Positions 1 through 5,094 of a stretch of DNA of 5,094 nt are shown piece after piece (the stretch's first letter is position 1; each line of letters opens with the position of its first letter). A program made the position numbers and the translations under genes. The notes under the pieces are model-generated. The model was not told the DNA's origin and did no database searches. It was given only the letters and a program-made list of their open reading frames with translations. Source of the DNA: a bacterium (GTDB taxonomy: Bacteria > SZUA-79 > Acidulodesulfobacterales > Acidulodesulfobacteraceae); the NCBI GenBank assembly GCA_021789455.1, contig JAJYJN010000080.1, positions 1 to 5,094 on the forward strand, written 5' to 3'.

Positions 1-1
1 T

Positions 2-688
2 GCCTCCTTCCCCCCTGCCCCAATAAGAAACATACTGGTTAGTCTTAGGTCCGAAATCAGGATATTTTGGGTTTGCCGGAATAAAACGGTTTTTCCCGTC
101 GTTCCATAAATGCTTAAAACCTTCTACAAATCTTTTTTCTTCGCCGGGCATGTCTTTAAATAAATATCCTCCGTTTACCGTTTCATCTATCAACTGTTTG
201 TATGATATCGCTTTAAATTTTCCGGAACCCCTTTCTCCGACTCTTTTTAACGGCATATATATTCTGTAGGGGTCGTAAACCGTCTGAGTTCCCGCCACAC
301 CCCTCGGACATACGGAATGCGCCCCGTCGACAAACGGCTTATCCGGCGAATAATAAGTTCCGGTATATATTATAGAGTCTTTTACGGGTGTAGAATATTT
401 TATATTCGGTTCCGTAGTCTGTATATCGTAAGGATTGCCGAAAATATTGAGAAGCGTTCCGTTAAACATCCTCGTCATTATCCCGCAATCGCTGTGGCAC
501 TGTTTGCAGGTGGAATATTTTACGACTTCGCCCGGCCATGTTTCGGGTCTGCGCGGAAACGTATATTTACCCTGATAGCCGAGTAAACCCCCTGCCCACT
601 GCGTCAAACCGGCTCCCGTCGCAACCGCCGTAACCCCAAATGTTCCTAATTTAAGAAAATCTCTTCTATTCATTTTATTCTTTGCCAT
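2..688 (-). CDS. Tat-exported molybdopterin oxidoreductase catalytic subunit, TtrA/PsrA-like (3' end missing)
   Basis: The first 229 residues of a DMSO-reductase-superfamily (Mo-bisPGD) catalytic subunit are visible; the gene runs off the left edge. I translated this stretch by hand. The N-terminus MAKNKMNRRDFLKL is a consensus Tat signal (Arg8, Arg9, Phe11, Leu12, Lys13), followed by a Gly/Ala/Thr-rich stretch, so the enzyme should act in the periplasm. The N-terminal [4Fe-4S] motif is Cys61-X2-Cys64-X3-Cys68, with the fourth ligand at Cys127 in SVCPRG. Downstream come AGTQTVYDPYRIYMPLKRVG and FKAISYKQLIDE, the usual run into the Mo domain. The 58-residue gap between the third and fourth Cys is longer than in PsrA- or NapA-type enzymes (about 27-35). 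That gap and the B-C-A gene order favour the tetrathionate/selenate reductase side of the family. The active-site residue lies near or beyond the edge, so the substrate is open. The lack of a His as first cluster ligand argues against a NarG-type nitrate reductase. Confidence 0.9.
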   Translation of the reverse strand, partial: MAKNKMNRRDFLKLGTFGVTAVATGAGLTQWAGGLLGYQGKYTFPRRPETWPGEVVKYSTCKQCHSDCGIMTRMFNGTLLNIFGNPYDIQTTEPNIKYSTPVKDSIIYTGTYYSPDKPFVDGAHSVCPRGVAGTQTVYDPYRIYMPLKRVGERGSGKFKAISYKQLIDETVNGGYLFKDMPGEEKRFVEGFKHLWNDGKNRFIPANPKYPDFGPKTNQYVSYWGRGEGG

Positions 689-695
689 TATAAAA

Positions 696-703
696 CCTCC
701 TTA
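696..703 (-). promoter_or_regulatory. Ribosome binding site of the catalytic subunit gene, fused to the nrfD-type stop
   Basis: On the minus strand the sequence reads TAAGGAGG. TAA is the stop codon of the membrane subunit gene, and GGAGG ends seven bases before the ATG at 688. This fixes 688 as the start rather than the second Met at 673, and it points to translational coupling of the two genes. Confidence 0.85.
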
Positions 704-1909
704 TTTATTATTATCCGGGGTTATTTCTTCCGGTTTTTCTTCCCAGCCCAAAAAATATCCGAAAACAAACAATATTACAATTCCCATTCCGAACATTCCT
801 ATACCCGATATATATCCGTCAAAGCCCCAAAACGGAATATGCAGAACAGCCAGCCCCTGTCCTATTTTAACCGGAAGCTGACCGCCTATAACGGTATCGT
901 ACCTCATCTCCCAGACACCGACGGTAACTATAAAATCTAATATCGCTGTCCAGATTAAAGACCTCCTTATCTTTCTAAATACGAGAAATAAAAAAGCGGG
1001 TATGATAAGCCCAAGCCCTATCTGCGTTACATGGTAATTAAACCAGAGAGGGCCGTGTCCCGCATAAGAGTAAACCGCATGCCAGCCGTCGTAAACTCCT
1101 TTCGAATTATAACCCCTTACCGAATAAAGCCATTCGATAAGGTCGAAAAACAAGTCCGCAAATATTGCAAATACTAACGCTTTATTAAGAACTTCCAGCG
1201 TATCGGATTCAACCTTATTTTTATCCGAAAAAAAGGTAAAACCGATTGTATATAAAAGACCGACAAAAGCTATGCCGGAAACAACGGCGGACGTTATAAA
1301 CATCGGAGGAATATCGGGGTCAGACCAGAGCGCCCTTGCTTTTATGGCGCCGAATAAAAAGCCGACGTAACCGTGAAAGAGAAGGGACAGAATAATTCCG
1401 AGAATCGATATTACCCATAAGGCTTTATGGTCTCTTTTTTTAGTTTTTTCCGACAAATCGGAACTGCCGAAAGATATAAGCTTTGCTACCTTTCCTCTTA
1501 TCCCGCTCTCGGTTTTAGCCTTTTTAATATTATCTTCCCTGAATAAAAAATACATTTCGAATATGTTTATGATGACAAAAACCGTCCATATAATAATAAA
1601 CATTGCTAAAGGCGAGTAAGGAAAATGGTCCCTGAAATACAATTCCCACATCGCTCTTTGCGGCTGCAAGGCATCCGCCAAAGGCGCCATTGCCGCAAGC
1701 AGAAGCATTGCAAAGCTTGCAATAAGCGCCAGCTTGGATATCGGTTTAAGTTTTTCCATGTGAAAAAGATGATATAAAGCGCCGACTACAAAGGCTCCCG
1801 CCATTAAACCGGAAAGAAATGGATAAATCACTATCGGAAGCCCCCAGTAAACATTTTCCAGCGTTCCGTAAGAGCCGTTAATCGCAAGAGGATTCATATA
1901 CTGAAACAT
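701..1909 (-). CDS. NrfD/PsrC-family quinone-interacting membrane subunit
   Basis: This 402-residue integral membrane protein is the likely membrane anchor and quinol/quinone site of the complex. I count about nine hydrophobic spans, near residues 23-49, 57-80, 100-123, 163-189, 204-227, 239-263, 288-311, 318-336 and 367-389. Nine spans is the count usually given for TtrC, against eight for PsrC, though a count made by eye could be off by one. Family features include the start LENVYWGLPIVIYPFLSG, the segment ALWSDPDIPPMFITSAVVSG (193-212) before and into span 5, and MRYDTVIGGQ (335-344). A charged loop of about 39 residues (124-162, many Lys) separates spans 3 and 4. No cofactor-binding Cys cluster is present, as expected. 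It lies between the iron-sulfur and catalytic subunit genes. Its stop codon TAA runs directly into the ribosome binding site of the catalytic gene, which suggests coupled translation. Confidence 0.92.
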   Translation of the reverse strand: MFQYMNPLAINGSYGTLENVYWGLPIVIYPFLSGLMAGAFVVGALYHLFHMEKLKPISKLALIASFAMLLLAAMAPLADALQPQRAMWELYFRDHFPYSPLAMFIIIWTVFVIINIFEMYFLFREDNIKKAKTESGIRGKVAKLISFGSSDLSEKTKKRDHKALWVISILGIILSLLFHGYVGFLFGAIKARALWSDPDIPPMFITSAVVSGIAFVGLLYTIGFTFFSDKNKVESDTLEVLNKALVFAIFADLFFDLIEWLYSVRGYNSKGVYDGWHAVYSYAGHGPLWFNYHVTQIGLGLIIPAFLFLVFRKIRRSLIWTAILDFIVTVGVWEMRYDTVIGGQLPVKIGQGLAVLHIPFWGFDGYISGIGMFGMGIVILFVFGYFLGWEEKPEEITPDNNK

Positions 1910-1917
1910 AATATAAA

Positions 1918-1923
1918 CTCCTT
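1918..1923 (-). promoter_or_regulatory. Ribosome binding site of the membrane subunit gene
   Basis: AAGGAG on the minus strand lies eight bases before the ATG at 1909, within a 33-base AT-rich gap. It supports the start at 1909 over the Met at codon 5. Confidence 0.8.
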
Positions 1924-1942
1924 TATTTTAAAAATAATTAAA

Positions 1943-3142
1943 TTAACCTGCATAAGGGCGTTCTTTTTCTTCTAAATAGGGAAGAACCGGTTTTTTACCG
2001 AGTTTTTCGTAAGCAGTAGTAGTAAGACCCATAGTGTAGGTGTAAACCATCTTAACTTTATCGGGATTAGTGTAATTCGCAAGGTCGCCGTCTAAGCCTA
2101 TATAATAAACCTGAGGGTCAGTACCGAATCCAACATTTAATCTTGAAACCTTGTTTGTAGCGATTAATTTAGAAACCTCACTTTCCGGGTCGTTCGTATC
2201 TCCGAACTTCATCGCCCTTCCGACGCACGAAGTAACGCATACCGGTAAAAGGGGAACATATGACTTTTCATGCGAAACCGACGCCCTTCCCGCACACATA
2301 TTACATTTATCAGCAGTATGCTGAATCGGGTTTGCAAATCTCATATCGTAAGGACAAGCCTGAACACAGGTAAGGCACCCTATGCACAGGTCGTAATCTA
2401 TTTCAACCTGACCGGTTTCTAATTTATAAGTCGCTTTCACCGGACAGACCTCGACGCACGGCGGATTGTCGCAGTGATTACAGGTTCTGGGAAGAAAAAC
2501 TCTCTTCACATTGGGAGTAAAATTCCCTTCGTCCGTCACGACTAAACCCTTTTCATCGGGAACCATCTCTCCTACTTCCATAACGTCTACGACCCTTCTG
2601 AAAACCCCAAGCGGAACGGTGTTTTCGTTTTTACAGCTTACTACGCAAGCCTGACATCCTACGCATTTGTTAATATCTATTACGAAAACGAAATGATGTA
2701 TTTTAGGTCTTATTTTTTTTATCCTGTAAAACTTATCATGAAAAATCCGTGCATGGAGAGGATTCTGTATCGTATCCTGCCAGCGGTCCCATCCGTCTTT
2801 TATATACTGGGACGGATTCATCCAGTTCATCCACCTGTGGTTTTTTAAAGGTCCGGTAGGAACGCCTGTATTTTTTTCGGGCGCATCTAAATCGCCGCCA
2901 CCGTTTACTTTTTTAATCTTTTTTACCGGAGCGGCTAAAACTTCTTTTGCATTAGATAAACCGAGTATTCCTAGAGCCCCTGCCGCCAATCCTCCTAGTC
3001 CGAGCATTTTAAGAAATTTTCTCCTGCCGGAAATTTCGTCATCTTTCACGACGTTACCGGTTCCATCCCTGGCCCCGGTCTTTTCGATTTTTCTTTCATT
3101 TTTCATTGCTTCTTCGTCTGCCTTTTCTTCTTTCTTCTTCAT
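1943..3142 (-). CDS. Tat-exported four-cluster [4Fe-4S] electron-transfer subunit (PsrB/TtrB type)
   Basis: This 399-residue protein should carry electrons between the NrfD-type membrane subunit and the molybdopterin catalytic subunit on the periplasmic side. It has sixteen Cys in four groups: C160/163/166/170, C221/224/229/233, C253/256/259/263 and C280/283/302/306. This is the standard four-[4Fe-4S] layout of the PsrB, TtrB and DmsB family, and the fourth group has the expected wide gap before PVCVTSC. A twin-arginine motif GRRKFLKML starts at residue 39 and is followed by a Gly/Ala/Leu-rich hydrophobic stretch to about residue 70 (LAAP). Two features are unusual. A highly charged 38-residue leader rich in Lys and Glu precedes the Tat motif, and about 80 residues rich in Trp, Asn and basic residues separate the signal from the first cluster. 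A strong ribosome binding site supports the start at 3142; Met13 is the only close alternative. The next gene begins 33 bases after the stop. Confidence 0.93.
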   Translation of the reverse strand: MKKKEEKADEEAMKNERKIEKTGARDGTGNVVKDDEISGRRKFLKMLGLGGLAAGALGILGLSNAKEVLAAPVKKIKKVNGGGDLDAPEKNTGVPTGPLKNHRWMNWMNPSQYIKDGWDRWQDTIQNPLHARIFHDKFYRIKKIRPKIHHFVFVIDINKCVGCQACVVSCKNENTVPLGVFRRVVDVMEVGEMVPDEKGLVVTDEGNFTPNVKRVFLPRTCNHCDNPPCVEVCPVKATYKLETGQVEIDYDLCIGCLTCVQACPYDMRFANPIQHTADKCNMCAGRASVSHEKSYVPLLPVCVTSCVGRAMKFGDTNDPESEVSKLIATNKVSRLNVGFGTDPQVYYIGLDGDLANYTNPDKVKMVYTYTMGLTTTAYEKLGKKPVLPYLEEKERPYAG

Positions 3143-3148
3143 TTAATT

Positions 3149-3154
3149 CCCCCT
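3149..3154 (-). promoter_or_regulatory. Ribosome binding site of the iron-sulfur subunit gene
   Basis: AGGGGG on the minus strand lies six bases before the ATG at 3142, in the 21-base gap after nirF. It decides for the longer product, which carries the charged leader ahead of the Tat motif, over the internal Met13. No promoter fits in a gap this short, so the gene is probably read from the same transcript as nirF. Confidence 0.75.
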
Positions 3155-3163
3155 ATTTAAATT

Positions 3164-4330
3164 TTATTGCTGTTTATATAATTTATAAGGCACCCTGAAT
3201 ATCCCCGAAGGGCTCGGAACCGGAATTGCGGCAACCTCTTTTCCTGTAAGGACATTAAAGACGTTTACGGAATTGCCGAAATAATCCGATGCGTAAATCA
3301 ACTTTCCGTTTCCCGAATAAGCCATAAACATAATTCTTCTTCCAGCTTTTATGTTTTTTATAACCTTCATATTTTTTACATCTATAAGCGTTAAATAATC
3401 ATGCGCTTTACCGCTGTAATTAACGGCTAAGGTTTTGCGGTTCGGAGAAAATATTATAAAAATAGGATACCCGATAAGACTAACCGAACCTGTTTCTTTT
3501 TCTGTCTTTAAATTCACTTCGACTATCTTCTTTTCTCCGGCAGCTGGAATATAAGCCGTTCCGTCATATACGGAATAAATGCCGTAATGGGGTATCTGAT
3601 GAGGAAAACTTTCTTTTTTGCCATAGTTTACGATATGGTATTTAAAGGTTTTCAGGTTTAATACCCCGAACTTTTGGCCTATGAGAAAAGCGGCGATATA
3701 ATCGTTGCCGGAAACTAATGCGTCTATGGGAAAATGCCCTATACGCTTTATTTTTTTTACGACTTTAAAATTATTCGTATTAACTATCCATATCCGGTCT
3801 TTATCCATAAGCTCGAATATTAGGTAGTTTTTATAAAACTCTGCGCCGATATTTCTCGAACCCGTCTTTATCGTATGGAGTACTTTAAAGTTTTTATTTA
3901 ATATTACTACGTCTTGAGGCTTATAACCTGCAACGGCTATAAAGTTTTTCGAAAGGCAGAAATCGACCGTATCGCCGGATACCTTTTTTTGCAGTATGAT
4001 TTTATCGGTTTCAGGGTCTATTTTGGATAAATATCCGTTCCTGCCCAAGGCGTAACCGTAACGATTTCCGAAATATACTATGACGTGCGTTCCGTTTCCT
4101 ATAGGGTTTACCCTGCCCGCCAATCCGTTATGCGATATAATGCCGAGAGAGCCGCCCGCCCTTTCCACTACGTAATACTTAGCGGCAAAAACGTTTTTGG
4201 AGGAAATAAAAACGGCTGTAAAGGCAATAAAAACTACATAAAACACGCCGGGTCTTCCTGAAAGTAATCCCCATAAACGGCATATGCCCGCGCTCTGGAG
4301 CCGCCGTTGCAGATTCTTAAATAATTGCAT
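3164..4330 (-). CDS. nirF: NirF-type heme d1 biosynthesis protein, exported beta-propeller
   Basis: NirF is needed for heme d1 assembly and acts in the periplasm; its exact reaction is not fully settled. The product is 388 residues from the ATG at 4330, close to the usual NirF length. After a hydrophobic export segment (about residues 29-50, ending VFAA) it is a WD-like/cytochrome d1-type propeller built of repeated short strands. Segments I recognise from NirF are YVVERAGGSLG (53-63), THVIVYFGNRYGYALGRNGYLSKID (81-105), GYPIFIIFSPN, AGRRIMFMAYS and the C-terminal PSPSGIFRV. His82 falls where NirF proteins have a conserved His after the first strand. There is no CXXCH heme c site, so it is not NirN or NirS, which share the d1 propeller but add a cytochrome c domain. 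The start is uncertain. ATG 4330 overlaps nirJ by 97 bases, while a GTG at 4246 overlaps it by 13 and would give a 360-residue protein. The gene ends 21 bases before the iron-sulfur subunit gene. Confidence 0.85.
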   Translation of the reverse strand: MQLFKNLQRRLQSAGICRLWGLLSGRPGVFYVVFIAFTAVFISSKNVFAAKYYVVERAGGSLGIISHNGLAGRVNPIGNGTHVIVYFGNRYGYALGRNGYLSKIDPETDKIILQKKVSGDTVDFCLSKNFIAVAGYKPQDVVILNKNFKVLHTIKTGSRNIGAEFYKNYLIFELMDKDRIWIVNTNNFKVVKKIKRIGHFPIDALVSGNDYIAAFLIGQKFGVLNLKTFKYHIVNYGKKESFPHQIPHYGIYSVYDGTAYIPAAGEKKIVEVNLKTEKETGSVSLIGYPIFIIFSPNRKTLAVNYSGKAHDYLTLIDVKNMKVIKNIKAGRRIMFMAYSGNGKLIYASDYFGNSVNVFNVLTGKEVAAIPVPSPSGIFRVPYKLYKQQ

Positions 4331-5094
4331 TTTTCACATCTCCCTTTTAGTTTTCTAGGAGTTTGTCTTAATTCCAAAAATAATTTATCGTTATTTATTA
4401 TTTCAAAAAAATCCCTTTCTTTAATATTTCCTCCGCTATATTTGAAAAATGGATCCGGTTTGACAAATCCCGAATAATCTATGTTTATTATTCTATTGCC
4501 GGATTGATTTCCGCCCCAGTTTAATATTTTGTCATGCATATTTTTATAAAATTCAGGATAAAACCGTTTAAACATTGCCAGAAGAAGAATTGCGTCAGGC
4601 TCGTTGTTACCTGTAACTATGCTTATAGGTATGCCGTTTCTGACATAATTGAACGCCATTCCCGAGATATACAGAGATATTCTTTTATGGATAGATTTAT
4701 TTATTTCGGATATATTGTTGCCTCTTCCGGAATAAACAAGATGCGATATATATATTTTTTTTACCCCTTCTTTTTCGGCTAACTTAAATATAAATCCTAA
4801 ATCCCTATAATTATACGATGTAAGCGATGTCCTTAAACCGGCGTTTATTCCGTTGTCCTTAAGCAATCTTAAGGACTTAATAGAAGCTTTATACGCTCCT
4901 TCTTTTTTTCTGAATCCGTCATGGGTTTTTTCGCTTCCGTCTATACTTATTCCGACATAATTAAACAATGATTTTATAGAGCCGACATTCTCTTCATTTA
5001 TCATCGTACCGTTTGAAGAAAGACTAACCGCAAAGCCTTCATCTTTAAAAATTTTTGCTATATCGAAAAGATAAGGCGACATAAGGGGCTCGCC
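4234..5094 (-). CDS. nirJ: Heme d1 biosynthesis radical SAM/SPASM protein NirJ (5' end missing)
   Basis: NirJ is a cytoplasmic radical SAM enzyme of heme d1 synthesis. From knowledge of the family, it acts on 12,18-didecarboxysiroheme and replaces two propionate side chains by oxo groups. The reading frame runs off the right edge. The four codons before the Met at 5082 encode GEPL, the radical SAM GGEP motif, so that Met is internal and the CX3CX2C cluster loop lies outside the window. Numbered from that Met, visible motifs are SSNGT (22-26), SIDGS (46-50), HLVYSGRG (114-121), DYSGFVKPDPFF (202-213) and a C-terminal SPASM-type segment. That segment has Cys249, Cys252, Cys258 and Cys280 around GGSRARAY and ends EDPACFM. 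The 286 visible residues plus about 100 missing ones match the usual length near 390. The paralogue AhbC (alternative heme pathway) is the main alternative; the following nirF gene favours NirJ. The stop is TAG, inside the nirF reading frame. Confidence 0.85.
   Translation of the reverse strand, partial: GEPLMSPYLFDIAKIFKDEGFAVSLSSNGTMINEENVGSIKSLFNYVGISIDGSEKTHDGFRKKEGAYKASIKSLRLLKDNGINAGLRTSLTSYNYRDLGFIFKLAEKEGVKKIYISHLVYSGRGNNISEINKSIHKRISLYISGMAFNYVRNGIPISIVTGNNEPDAILLLAMFKRFYPEFYKNMHDKILNWGGNQSGNRIINIDYSGFVKPDPFFKYSGGNIKERDFFEIINNDKLFLELRQTPRKLKGRCEKCNYLRICNGGSRARAYAVYGDYFQEDPACFM
4340..4345 (-). promoter_or_regulatory. Possible ribosome binding site for the longer nirF start
   Basis: AGGGAG on the minus strand lies nine bases before the ATG at 4330, inside the nirJ codons just before and for Cys249. 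The match could be chance, because these bases also encode conserved SPASM residues. A second candidate, AGGA at 4256-4259, lies nine bases before the GTG at 4246. Confidence 0.4.

Larger units (their letters stand above)
1..5094 (-). other. Probable single transcription unit: nirJ-nirF-FeS-NrfD-Mo subunit
   Basis: Five genes run in one direction, with an overlap and then gaps of 21, 33 and 12 bases. I see no hairpin followed by a T-run in any gap and no space for a promoter. The unit continues beyond both edges. Co-transcription is inferred from spacing only. Confidence 0.65.

Noticed and set aside
317..586. Plus-strand open frame of 89 codons
   Set aside because: It lies wholly antisense to the catalytic subunit gene, whose frame carries the [4Fe-4S] motif and a clear start. 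The plus-strand product is Arg- and Tyr-rich with no recognisable motif and no good ribosome binding site.
2..688. Membrane-bound nitrate reductase NarG, suggested by the nir neighbours
   Set aside because: NarG has a His as first cluster ligand and is partnered by NarH and NarI. Here the ligand is Cys61 and the partners are a PsrB-type and an NrfD-type subunit.
1910..1942. Terminator or promoter in the largest intergenic gap
   Set aside because: The 33 bases are AT-rich with a short TTTTAAAA palindrome, but there is no GC stem with a following T-run and no convincing -35/-10 pair at a usable distance.
3164..4330. NirF-like gene as NirN, or as a stand-alone d1 domain of NirS
   Set aside because: No CXXCH heme c motif or cytochrome c domain is present and the length fits NirF. 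The segments seen match NirF best.
4276..4330. Lipoprotein signal at SAGIC (residues 13-17) of the long nirF product
   Set aside because: The residue before Cys is Ile, which does not fit a lipobox, and the Cys comes before the hydrophobic segment rather than after it.
4534..4782. Plus-strand open frame of 82 codons
   Set aside because: It is antisense to the middle of nirJ, which is clearly coding there (HLVYSGRG motif). The translated product is low-complexity Phe/Tyr/Arg sequence, an antisense shadow.
4234..5082. Taking the Met at 5082 as the nirJ start
   Set aside because: The frame stays open to the window edge and the preceding codons encode GEPL of the radical SAM GGEP motif, so the Met is internal.

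Overview
All genes in this window lie on the minus strand, so they read from the right edge to the left. They are tightly packed: the junctions are an overlap and then gaps of 21, 33 and 12 bases, and no promoter or terminator is visible. The window looks like the middle of one transcription unit, cut at both ends. The DNA is AT-rich, with many A/T runs inside genes. Two proteins carry twin-arginine export signals, and the gene content implies a quinone-based anaerobic respiratory chain. This fits a Gram-negative-type anaerobe or facultative anaerobe with a periplasm. I cannot name a taxon from the sequence; an AT-rich deltaproteobacterial-type lineage would be a guess.

The right part (about 3164-5094) holds two heme d1 biosynthesis genes. 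The first is the C-terminal three quarters of a radical SAM/SPASM protein of the NirJ type. The second is NirF, an exported beta-propeller protein. Heme d1 is the special cofactor of cytochrome cd1 nitrite reductase (NirS), so the rest of a nir cluster is expected just beyond the right edge.

The left part (1-3142) holds a three-gene module in the order electron-transfer subunit, membrane subunit, catalytic subunit. These are a Tat-exported protein with four [4Fe-4S] clusters, an NrfD/PsrC-type quinone-interacting membrane protein with about nine membrane spans, and the N-terminal 229 residues of a Tat-exported molybdopterin oxidoreductase. The expected electron path runs between the membrane quinone pool (NrfD-type subunit), the four-cluster wire and the Mo active site in the periplasm. 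The gene order B-C-A and the features of the catalytic N-terminus resemble tetrathionate (TtrBCA) or selenate (SrdBCA) reductases, but the substrate cannot be fixed from this fragment.

The most interesting point is the direct coupling, 21 bases apart, of heme d1 biosynthesis genes with a molybdoenzyme respiratory module. This is not a standard nir operon arrangement.
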